This document shows positions 1-5,290 of a stretch of DNA of 12,472 bases, one piece after another. The stretch comes from Candidatus Sumerlaeota bacterium (lineage in GTDB: Bacteria > CG03 > SLGR01), in contig SLGR01000062.1 in assembly GCA_007136585.1 (NCBI GenBank), positions 1-12,472 of the forward strand, written 5' to 3'. Position 1 is the stretch's first letter, and every line of letters begins with the position of its first letter. The notes under the pieces are model-generated. The model had not been told where the DNA came from. It saw only the letters and a program-made list of their open reading frames with translations, and searched no databases. The position numbers were made by a program, and so were the translations under genes.

Positions 1-27
1 ATTTAGTAAAATAAAAAGGAGTTAAAA

Positions 28-465
28 ATGAAGAAAAGACAAATATCAGCATCAAATGTTCTTAATGAGGCTTATAAGTACGGATCTTCTTTTTCCAGGG
101 GAATGGCAGTTGAGTTTCCCCAGTATACTATGCTTTATATATCCGGCACAGCAAGTGTTGATGAGAAAGGAGATACCTATAAACCTTATGATTTTGATGC
201 TCAGGTTGAAAGAACCTACCTGAATATAACAAAACTTCTGGAATCGGAAAATGCTACCTGGCATGATGTGGTTTTTACGACAGTCTACATAAAAGATATG
301 TCAGATTACAGCAAATTTAATGATTACAGGACCGAGTTTTTCAAGAAAAACAATGTTTTCCCATTTCCGGCCAGTGTTTGCGTGCAGTCCCGTCTCTGTC
401 GTGATGATCTTCTGGTTGAGATTGAAGCGCAGGCGGTAGTGGAAAAAAAAGAAAACTCCGACTAG
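28..465 (+). CDS. Rid-family (YjgF/YER057c/UK114-like) protein lacking the conserved Arg
   Basis: This 145-residue protein has the Rid fold signature: LYISGTASVDEKG near residues 36-48, QVERTYLNITKLL near 59-71, VVFTTVYIKDM near 81-91, and a C-terminal VEIEAQAVV near 130-138. It is slightly longer than the usual 125-130 residues because of short tails at both ends. Canonical RidA hydrolyses reactive enamine/imine intermediates such as 2-aminoacrylate and has PAR(S/T)xV, whose Arg binds the substrate carboxylate. Here the aligned stretch is PASVCV and the Arg position is Ser116. The protein therefore resembles the Rid subfamilies that lack this Arg, and imine deaminase activity should not be assumed. 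The glutamates of EIE (131, 133) are kept. The ATG at 28 follows AAGGAG (16-21) at a good distance. The gene is AT-richer than its neighbours and is separated from panB by a probable terminator, so it is likely transcribed separately. Family assignment is secure; function is not. Confidence 0.9.
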   Translation: MKKRQISASNVLNEAYKYGSSFSRGMAVEFPQYTMLYISGTASVDEKGDTYKPYDFDAQVERTYLNITKLLESENATWHDVVFTTVYIKDMSDYSKFNDYRTEFFKKNNVFPFPASVCVQSRLCRDDLLVEIEAQAVVEKKENSD

Positions 466-495
466 TTTTTTAAAACATCAAATTAAAAAACGGAG
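456..495 (+). other. AT-rich inverted repeat spanning the Rid-gene stop codon
   Basis: GTTTTTTAA (465-473) is exactly complementary to TTAAAAAAC (483-491) around a 9-nt loop. Just outside, CTCCG (456-460) can pair with CGGAG (491-495) if a few bases bulge. The hairpin overlaps the TAG stop (463-465). It is mostly A-T, so it would be weak as a classical terminator, but it may protect the 3' end of the mRNA or act with the second hairpin downstream. It could also be chance in AT-rich DNA. Confidence 0.3.
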
Positions 496-525
496 CTGTC
501 TTACTCTGGCCTTCTTGAGAGTTAT

Positions 526-560
526 AATCGGTTGTATTCGTCTTTGGAACCGGTTTTTTT
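526..560 (+). terminator. Probable rho-independent terminator after the Rid gene
   Basis: AATCGGTT (526-533) pairs with AACCGGTT (548-555) over 8 bp with one G-T wobble, across a 14-nt loop. The right arm runs straight into a block of seven T (554-560). This has the layout of an intrinsic terminator and lies about 60 nt after the only upstream stop codon. The loop is longer than usual and the stem is only half G-C, so confidence is moderate. Confidence 0.5.
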
Positions 561-629
561 ACACCTCCATATCTGCTAAAATTTACTCAATGAGGTTTTG
601 GAGTCATCTCAAATTAACGGGATGAGACA

Positions 630-665
630 TATTTTAATATTTTTTAAATTTCTTATAATGTATAT
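630..665 (+). promoter_or_regulatory. panBp: Predicted sigma70-type promoter of the pan-nad operon
   Basis: A perfect TATAAT sits at 654-659, about 36 nt before the panB start and in an AT-rich stretch (631-660) that contrasts with the GC-rich genes downstream. There is no good TTGACA at the right distance: 630-637 is only a T/A run. Transcription would be expected to begin near 666, giving a leader of about 30 nt. The -10 match, the upstream terminator and the start of the operon support the call. The missing -35 box is the weakness. Confidence 0.45.
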
Positions 666-688
666 TGCTGTTTTACAGCAGGAGGAAG
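666..688 (+). promoter_or_regulatory. panB leader hairpin abutting the ribosome binding site
   Basis: TGCTGT (666-671) and ACAGCA (675-680) form a perfect 6-bp stem with a TTT loop. Its last base is directly followed by GGAGGAAG (681-688), the Shine-Dalgarno sequence of panB, which lies 7 nt before the GTG start. If transcription starts about 7 nt after the -10 box, the hairpin would form the very 5' end of the operon mRNA. There it could protect the transcript or leave the ribosome site single-stranded. The pairing is read directly from sequence; the role is inferred. Confidence 0.5.
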
Positions 689-695
689 AACCAAA

Positions 696-1493
696 GTGAA
701 GAAAATCACCACCGTTACTTTAAAAGAAATGAAGTCCTCCGGCAGGAAGATAACCGCCCTGACCTGTTACTCGTACTCTATGGCGAAGATCCTTAACGGC
801 GCGGATGTGGATATCCTGCTGGTAGGAGATTCCCTGGGTATGGTTGAACTGGGGTACGAGAATACGCTCCCGGTAACCGTAGAGGAGATTCTCTACCATA
901 CAAAAGCTGTTAAAAGGTCATCACCCCGGGCGCTTCTTGTATCGGATATGCCCTTTCTGAGCTACAATATTTCCCGCCGTCAGGCGCTCCGGCAGGCCGG
1001 AAGGATAGTAAAGGAAGGCGGGGCCGCAGCGGTAAAGCTTGAGGGAGCCGGGCGCACAGCCCGGACGGCAGCTTTCCTGGTAGAAAACAATATCCCGGTT
1101 ATGGGTCACCTCGGGCTCACCCCCCAGTCCGTGCACCGTATGGGGGGGTACCGGGTGCAGGGAAGGGAAAAGGAAGCTGCCGGGGTAATCCTCCGCGAGG
1201 CAAAGAGACTGGAAGAAGCTGGGGTCTTTGCCATTGTCCTTGAGGGGGTGCCGGCGGAGCTGGCAGGAGAGATTACTTCCGGCGTCTCAGTTCCTACCAT
1301 AGGAATAGGAGCCGGTCCCCGATGTGACGGGCAAATACTTGTGATAAACGATATGCTTGGAATGGATCCGGAGTTTAATCCCAGATATGTGCGGAGGTAT
1401 GAAGACCTCCACACCAGGATACTGCAAGCCGTTAATAAGTATTCCGGAGATGTGAAGAACGGCAGCTTCCCTTCCGGAGAAGAAGGGTACTGA
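696..1493 (+). CDS. panB: 3-methyl-2-oxobutanoate hydroxymethyltransferase
   Basis: PanB adds a hydroxymethyl group from 5,10-methylene-tetrahydrofolate to alpha-ketoisovalerate, making ketopantoate, the first committed step to pantothenate and CoA. The 265 residues match the family's usual length and show its whole signature: LTCYSYSMAKI (22-32), LLVGDSLGMV (41-50) with metal-ligand Asp45, VSDMPFLSY (82-90) with Asp84, VKLEGA (113-118) with Glu116, GHLGLTPQS (137-145), VLEGVP with catalytic Glu183, and GIGAGP (203-208). The start is GTG at 696, chosen because GGAGG (681-685) is well placed before it and the protein then begins at the expected KKITTVTLKEMK. It is the first gene of the panB-panC-nadA-nadB operon. 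Its TGA shares one base with the panC ATG, so translation is probably coupled. Nothing unusual is seen in the active site. Confidence 0.97.
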   Translation: MKKITTVTLKEMKSSGRKITALTCYSYSMAKILNGADVDILLVGDSLGMVELGYENTLPVTVEEILYHTKAVKRSSPRALLVSDMPFLSYNISRRQALRQAGRIVKEGGAAAVKLEGAGRTARTAAFLVENNIPVMGHLGLTPQSVHRMGGYRVQGREKEAAGVILREAKRLEEAGVFAIVLEGVPAELAGEITSGVSVPTIGIGAGPRCDGQILVINDMLGMDPEFNPRYVRRYEDLHTRILQAVNKYSGDVKNGSFPSGEEGY

Positions 1494-2347
1494 TGGAAGT
1501 ACTCAAGACAGCGGATTCCGCTCGCAGGTGGAGGGCCAGCGCGGCGGAGGCTCCCGCCCTTGTGCCCACGATGGGGGCGTTGCACGCGGCCCATCGCTCC
1601 CTTATGCGAAGGGCGGCCGCGGAAAACCCTCTCTACGCTGTCTCGATCTTTGTAAACCCGGCCCAGTTCGGACCGGGAGAGGATTACCTCTCTTACCCAA
1701 GGTCTCAGGAGGAAGATATTGAGATATGCCGTGAGGAAGGGGCCTCCGCGGTTTTTATTCCTGCTCCCGGGGAGATGTACCCGGAAGGGTTCTCTACTAG
1801 AGTTAACATTGATTCTCTAACGGAGACGATGTGCGGGGCTTTACGTCCAGGGCATTTCTCCGGGGTAGCTACTGTGGTGGCTAAACTCTTTAACCTTCTA
1901 AGCCCCGGGAAGGCTTACTTCGGAGAGAAGGATTTCCAGCAGTTAAGGGTGGTGCAGCAGATGTCCCGGGACCTTGATTTCGGGGTGGAGGTCGTTCCCT
2001 GCCCCACTCTGCGGGAAGATGATGGGCTGGCTGTATCCTCCCGTAACCGCTATCTTTCTCCCGGGGAGAGGTCCCGCGCCGGCTGGATATACAGAGCCCT
2101 CGAGATGGCCGGGGAAATGGTTCTGGAAGGAGAGAGAGACGGTAAGGCTATAAGCCGGGAGTTAAAGGATTTAATAGAGAAAGAGATACCGGAAGCCGAA
2201 GTGGAGTATGCCGGGGTTTACGACCCGGTAACTTTGAAAGAGCTTGGCTCCGTAAGAATTCCCGCGCTTGCGGCGGCGGCCGTACGCCTGGGGAAAGCAA
2301 GGCTGATAGACAATATTCTGATAAATGATGATAAAAAAAAGGATTGA
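1493..2347 (+). CDS. panC: Pantoate--beta-alanine ligase (pantothenate synthetase)
   Basis: PanC joins pantoate and beta-alanine with ATP, through a pantoyl-adenylate, to form pantothenate in the cytoplasm. The 284-residue length is typical. Motifs in order: PTMGALH (25-31), FVNPAQFGPGEDYLSYPR (53-70), HFSGVATVVAKLFNL (121-135), YFGEKDFQQL (142-151) and REDDGLAVSSRNRYLS (174-189), which carries the KMSKS-equivalent. One oddity: the nucleotidyltransferase HxGH box reads HAAH (31-34), with Ala for the normally conserved Gly. The ATG at 1493 overlaps the panB TGA by one base (TGATG), with AAGGG (1483-1487) upstream. The 3' end overlaps nadA by 23 bases through an A8 run. PanC needs ketopantoate reductase and aspartate decarboxylase upstream in the pathway; neither gene is in this window. 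Confidence 0.97.
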   Translation: MEVLKTADSARRWRASAAEAPALVPTMGALHAAHRSLMRRAAAENPLYAVSIFVNPAQFGPGEDYLSYPRSQEEDIEICREEGASAVFIPAPGEMYPEGFSTRVNIDSLTETMCGALRPGHFSGVATVVAKLFNLLSPGKAYFGEKDFQQLRVVQQMSRDLDFGVEVVPCPTLREDDGLAVSSRNRYLSPGERSRAGWIYRALEMAGEMVLEGERDGKAISRELKDLIEKEIPEAEVEYAGVYDPVTLKELGSVRIPALAAAAVRLGKARLIDNILINDDKKKD

Positions 2348-3224
2348 AGAACTTAAAAAGAAACTTAACGCGCTGGTTATAGTTCATAATTACCAGCCCC
2401 CCGGGATACAGGAGCTCGGTGATTTCTGCGGGGACTCACTTGAGCTTTCAAGAAAGGCCGCCGGCAGCCGGGCAGAGGTTATTGTTTTCTGCGGGGTTGA
2501 TTTTATGGCCCAGACCGCAAAGATCCTGGCCCCTGACAGGAAAGTGATACTTCCCGCGGGGGATGCCACCTGCCCGATGGCTGAAATGATCACCCCCGGG
2601 GAGCTCAGCGAATTTAAAAATGATAACCCCGGCGCCGCGGTTGTGACATACGTAAACTCGACCGCTGATGTCAAGGCACTTAGCGATGTATGCTGCACCT
2701 CTTCAAACGCCCTGAAGATAGTTAATTCCCTCAGCGCCGAAAGGGTAATATTTACTCCCGACCGGAACCTTGCCCACTATGTTTCTCTTCATACGGAAAA
2801 AGAAATAATCCCGTGGCATGGTTTCTGTCCGGTACACGAAAATATTACTGTTGATGAGGTCGCCTCTTCCAGGGAAAAATACCCTGATGCCGCTTTTATG
2901 GCTCATCCCGAGTGTCGCCCGGAGGTTCTTGAACTGGCGGACCATATTGTTTCTACCGGGCAGATGTTTGAGGTTGCGCAGAAAGACCCGAGAAAAATAT
3001 TTTTACTGGGCACTGAAACGGGGATGGTATACCCTCTGAAAAAAAGGATTCCCGGAAAGGAGTTTATACCTGTCAGCAGCGAAGCCGTCTGCCCGAATAT
3101 GAAAAAAATAACCCCACAAATCCTTCTTGATTCCCTTGAGTCTCTCTCTCCCGAGGTAACGGTTCCGGAAAAGTACGCGGTTCCGGCCCGGGAGGCTCTG
3201 GAGAAAATGCTCCGGACGGGATAA
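2325..3224 (+). CDS. nadA: Quinolinate synthase (4Fe-4S)
   Basis: NadA condenses iminoaspartate with dihydroxyacetone phosphate to give quinolinate, the de novo precursor of NAD, using a [4Fe-4S] cluster with one open iron site. The three expected cluster cysteines are visible: Cys83 in ATCPMA, Cys197 in HPECRPE and Cys256 in VCPNMKKIT. Substrate residues of the family are also present: HNYQ (21-24), YVNST (109-113), GFCPVH (166-171) and the His194/Glu196 pair. The 299 residues match the short (Thermotoga-type) form rather than the longer E. coli form. The start lies inside panC, 23 bases before its stop; a second ATG follows at once at 2328, so the exact first codon is uncertain. No clear Shine-Dalgarno is seen, so translation probably depends on ribosomes finishing panC. 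nadB follows after 1 nt, matching the channelled handover of unstable iminoaspartate. Confidence 0.96.
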   Translation: MMIKKRIEELKKKLNALVIVHNYQPPGIQELGDFCGDSLELSRKAAGSRAEVIVFCGVDFMAQTAKILAPDRKVILPAGDATCPMAEMITPGELSEFKNDNPGAAVVTYVNSTADVKALSDVCCTSSNALKIVNSLSAERVIFTPDRNLAHYVSLHTEKEIIPWHGFCPVHENITVDEVASSREKYPDAAFMAHPECRPEVLELADHIVSTGQMFEVAQKDPRKIFLLGTETGMVYPLKKRIPGKEFIPVSSEAVCPNMKKITPQILLDSLESLSPEVTVPEKYAVPAREALEKMLRTG

Positions 3225-3225
3225 G

Positions 3226-4827
3226 ATGCCCCCCGGTATAATAGAGAGCGATCTCCTTATTATAGGCACGGGGGCCGCCGGCCTGGCTCTGGCGCTTTAC
3301 CTGGAAGACGACCTGAAAGTAACCCTTATAAGTAAATCTCAGCCAAGCGATACCTCAAGCTTCAGGGCTCAGGGAGGGATAGCCTGTGTTACCGCTGCCA
3401 ATGATACGTTTGAAAAACATATATCCGATACGCTGAACGCCGGAGACGGTCTCTGCGACAGGGATATCGTGGAGTCCGTGGTGAGGTCCGCCCCCGCCGC
3501 GATTGAGAACCTTAAAAAATGGGGGGTGCGTTTTTCCGGCGGTAATTCCGAACCGGAACTCGGGCGCGAGGGGGGGCATTCCCGCAGGAGGATACTTCAC
3601 AGGGACGATAAGACCGGCGAGGAACTTGAGATGCGCCTGCTTGAGCGGGTGGAGGCGAAAAGGAAGATCTACCGTAATCATACCGCCGTAAACCTTATAA
3701 CTGACAGGAACGGGTGCGGCGGGGCATACGTCCTTGATAACAGCACACTGAAGGTAAAAACCTTTACCGCGCGGGCGGTTATACTTGCCACAGGCGGGTG
3801 CGGGAAGGCCTACCTTTATACTTCAAACCCTGATATAGCCACAGGTGACGGGCAGGCTCTGGCATACAGGGCCGGGGCGACCGTGGCGAATATGGAATTC
3901 ATACAGTTTCATCCCACCTGCCTTTACTCCCCGGTGGAACACTCGTTTCTTATTACCGAGGCAATGAGGGGCGAGGGAGCGGTCCTGGTGGATACATCCG
4001 GACGGAGTTTTATGAAGGATTACGATCCCCGCGGAGATCTTGCCCCGAGGGATATAGTCGCCCGGGCCATAGACAGCCAGATGAAAAAAGAGGGGGTAAA
4101 ACACCTCTACCTTGACATACATACCCGGAGGAGCCCCGGGTTCATAAAAAAGAGGTTCCCGGCCATATACGCTAAGCTTGCTGAGCTGGGCATAGATATC
4201 ACAAGAGAAAATATTCCCGTGGTGCCGGCGGCCCATTACTGCTGCGGGGGTATCCATACCGATGCCTGGGGGTTTACGGATATTCCGGGTCTTCTTGCCG
4301 TGGGGGAGGCGGCCCATACCGGACTTCACGGGGCGAACCGGTTGGCATCAAACTCCCTTCTCGAGGCCCTGGTCTTTGCTTCCCGCGCCGCGGAGAAAAT
4401 CCCTTCAGCTATCTCAGGGAGAAAATTTATTAAGCCGGATAGGTGGGAATATACAGGGAGCAGGCTTCCGGAAGAGAAGGTTTTTATTGAACATAACTGG
4501 GAGTCTGTAAGACGAATAATGTGGAATTACGTGGGTGTGGTTAGGAACGATTACAGGCTGAAGGAAGCGGAGAAAAGATTGAAAATAATTGAAAAGGATG
4601 TTAATTTTCACTACTGGCGCTATCTGATAACCCCCGGGCTGATAGAGACAAGAAACCTTGTTGAGACTGCAAAGATCATTGTTAGAAGCGCCGCGTTCAG
4701 AAAGGAGAGCCGCGGGCTTCATTTTAACCTTAACCACCCCGGAAAAAAAGAAAGGTTCAGGAGAAACACTTATATTTCCAGGGGAGAAAATCCGACAGGG
4801 CGTCATCCCGGCGCCTCCGGCACCTGA
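3226..4827 (+). CDS. nadB: L-aspartate oxidase
   Basis: NadB is a cytoplasmic FAD enzyme that oxidises L-aspartate to iminoaspartate, the substrate of NadA. The 533-residue length is typical (E. coli about 540). Visible features: the FAD dinucleotide box IGTGAAGL (13-20), SSFRAQGG (44-51), ILHRDDKTGEEL (123-134), ATGGCGKAYLYTSN (188-201), QFHPTCLY (227-234) with His229, ITEAMRGEGA (243-252), DLAPRDIVARA (271-281) with Arg275, AAHYCCGGI (335-343) with His337, and GANRLASNSLLEAL (369-382) with Arg372. The C-terminal helical domain ends in the family motif ESRGLHFNL (494-502). The start is one base after the nadA stop; the upstream Shine-Dalgarno is weak, so coupling is likely. The succinate dehydrogenase/fumarate reductase flavoproteins are relatives, but the length and neighbour nadA settle the call. 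The usual third gene, nadC, does not follow. Confidence 0.97.
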   Translation: MPPGIIESDLLIIGTGAAGLALALYLEDDLKVTLISKSQPSDTSSFRAQGGIACVTAANDTFEKHISDTLNAGDGLCDRDIVESVVRSAPAAIENLKKWGVRFSGGNSEPELGREGGHSRRRILHRDDKTGEELEMRLLERVEAKRKIYRNHTAVNLITDRNGCGGAYVLDNSTLKVKTFTARAVILATGGCGKAYLYTSNPDIATGDGQALAYRAGATVANMEFIQFHPTCLYSPVEHSFLITEAMRGEGAVLVDTSGRSFMKDYDPRGDLAPRDIVARAIDSQMKKEGVKHLYLDIHTRRSPGFIKKRFPAIYAKLAELGIDITRENIPVVPAAHYCCGGIHTDAWGFTDIPGLLAVGEAAHTGLHGANRLASNSLLEALVFASRAAEKIPSAISGRKFIKPDRWEYTGSRLPEEKVFIEHNWESVRRIMWNYVGVVRNDYRLKEAEKRLKIIEKDVNFHYWRYLITPGLIETRNLVETAKIIVRSAAFRKESRGLHFNLNHPGKKERFRRNTYISRGENPTGRHPGASGT

Positions 4828-4924
4828 GAGCGCACAAGGTAAATAAAAGAATTATGGAGACAAAAAAGTGCGAATAAGCGTAAAAATTTTCGTCCCTGCA
4901 CCGCCTGGAACTTTAAATGTATTT
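4828..4924 (+). other. Gene-free spacer after nadB, with a possible decayed repeat end
   Basis: No coding region, clear terminator or convincing promoter is seen here, and base composition drops to AT-rich. The last part (about 4890-4924) contains CACCGCCTG followed shortly by the unit boundary at 4925. This resembles the right end of the next repeat copy (CAGCGCCTG, then the boundary at 5106), so it may be the worn right end of an earlier unit. The match is short and the spacing differs, so this is only a suggestion. Confidence 0.3.
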
Positions 4925-5105
4925 GAGGGTATTTTCAGGTGAAACGTTTATGAGTAGAAACTCACAAAAAGAAATGAAAATGCTTCTTCAGCCTCTGCCG
5001 GCATCTGTTTTCTCATTCTCGCAACCTGCGGTTGCTCCGAGGGGTTCTTCCCTGCCCTCAGAACAAACCCGAAAACAGATACCGTCAGCGCCTGAGGGTG
5101 TGCCA
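4925..5105 (+). repeat. Structured tandem repeat, copy A (181 bp)
   Basis: The unit opens with a 23-bp boundary (4925-4947, starting GAGGGTATTTTCAGG) that is repeated without change at 5106-5128. ACTCACAAAAAG, ATGAAAAT and CTCATTCTCGC also recur exactly 181 bp later. It can fold into two adjacent stems. Stem I pairs 4927-4937 with 4975-4985 around a small TGAGT/ACTCA hairpin. Stem II pairs 4986-5012 with 5071-5097, with 23 of 27 positions paired (one wobble), including 10 unbroken pairs at its inner end. The loop of stem II contains a perfect GCAACC/GGTTGC hairpin (5021-5035). This is an ERIC- or MITE-like palindromic element or a structured RNA; I do not recognise the family. Short open frames inside it are not credible genes. 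Confidence 0.8.
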
Positions 5106-5268
5106 GAGGGTATTTTCAGGTGAAACGTCCATGATTATATACTCACAAAAAGGCATGAAAATATCCTGGCAGCCGCTGCCTACATCCGTTTACTCATTCT
5201 CGCTTCGCTCCGAGGTCGACCCTGTCGAAATCCGTAAACATATGTCGGCAGCGTCTGTGGATGTATGC
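5106..5268 (+). repeat. Structured tandem repeat, copy B (163 bp)
   Basis: This is the second, diverged copy. Its left 100 bp align with copy A without gaps at a fixed offset of 181 bp and its right end at an offset of 163 bp, so one net 18-bp difference lies in the loop of the long stem. Stem I pairs 5108-5118 with 5156-5166. Stem II pairs 5169-5193 with 5234-5258, with 21 of 25 positions paired (one wobble). The loop holds TCGAC/GTCGA (5216-5220/5224-5228). Several differences from copy A occur on both sides of a pair, so the pairing is kept. The right end leads into the uvrA start. Function is unknown. Confidence 0.78.
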
Positions 5269-5290
5269 GTAGGTATTTTGAGATGAAAAA
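5269..5290 (+). repeat. Third, degenerate repeat boundary carrying the uvrA start codon
   Basis: GGTATTTT at 5272-5279 followed by GAGATGAAA matches the GGTATTTT CAGGTGAAA of the two earlier boundaries. The GTG of the repeat corresponds to the ATG at 5283 that opens uvrA. TATTTT (5274-5279) can pair with AAAATA (5290-5295), which would place the start codon in the loop of a weak A-T hairpin. AGG (5271-5273) is the best Shine-Dalgarno candidate, 9 nt before the ATG. It appears that the end of the repeat array supplies the translation start region of uvrA. Confidence 0.55.

Noticed and set aside
566-690. Riboswitch in the panB leader
   Set aside because: The likely transcript start leaves only about 30 nt of leader, enough for one small hairpin but not for an aptamer. 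The upstream CTCA/TGAG motifs pair too weakly to call.
1106-1594. Long open frame on the minus strand across the panB-panC junction (162 codons)
   Set aside because: It lies opposite two well-identified genes, its predicted protein is low-complexity and Pro/Ser-rich, and it shows no motif. It is an effect of GC-rich codon use.
2331-2347. Programmed -1 frameshift at A-AAA-AAG in the end of panC
   Set aside because: The heptamer fits a -1 slip site, but a -1 shift does not enter the nadA frame, which is +1. No stimulatory structure is evident and panC ends normally six bases later.
3823-4329. Minus-strand open frame of 168 codons within nadB
   Set aside because: It is fully inside nadB, whose motifs are intact, and the minus-strand product has no recognisable domain or ribosome site.
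5115-5143. Possible promoter with TATACT at 5138-5143 in copy B
   Set aside because: The hexamer is close to TATAAT, but nothing like TTGACA lies at 16-18 bp, and A/T hexamers are expected by chance here.
4828-5282. LexA/SOS box upstream of uvrA
   Set aside because: I looked for CTGT-N8-ACAG and GAAC-N4-GTTC forms. The CTGT and ACAG that occur belong to the long stem arms and lie about 70 bp apart, so no operator is supported.
4917-5286. Two overlapping short frames (4917-5123 and 5032-5286) sharing RVFSGET-like peptides
   Set aside because: The shared peptides come from the repeated DNA. The sequence conserves base pairing rather than codons, the units differ by lengths that break the frame, and no good ribosome site precedes either frame.
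4925-5288. CRISPR-like array of boundary motifs
   Set aside because: There are only three boundaries, one of them degenerate. The intervening parts are related to each other rather than unique spacers, and there are no cas genes in the window.
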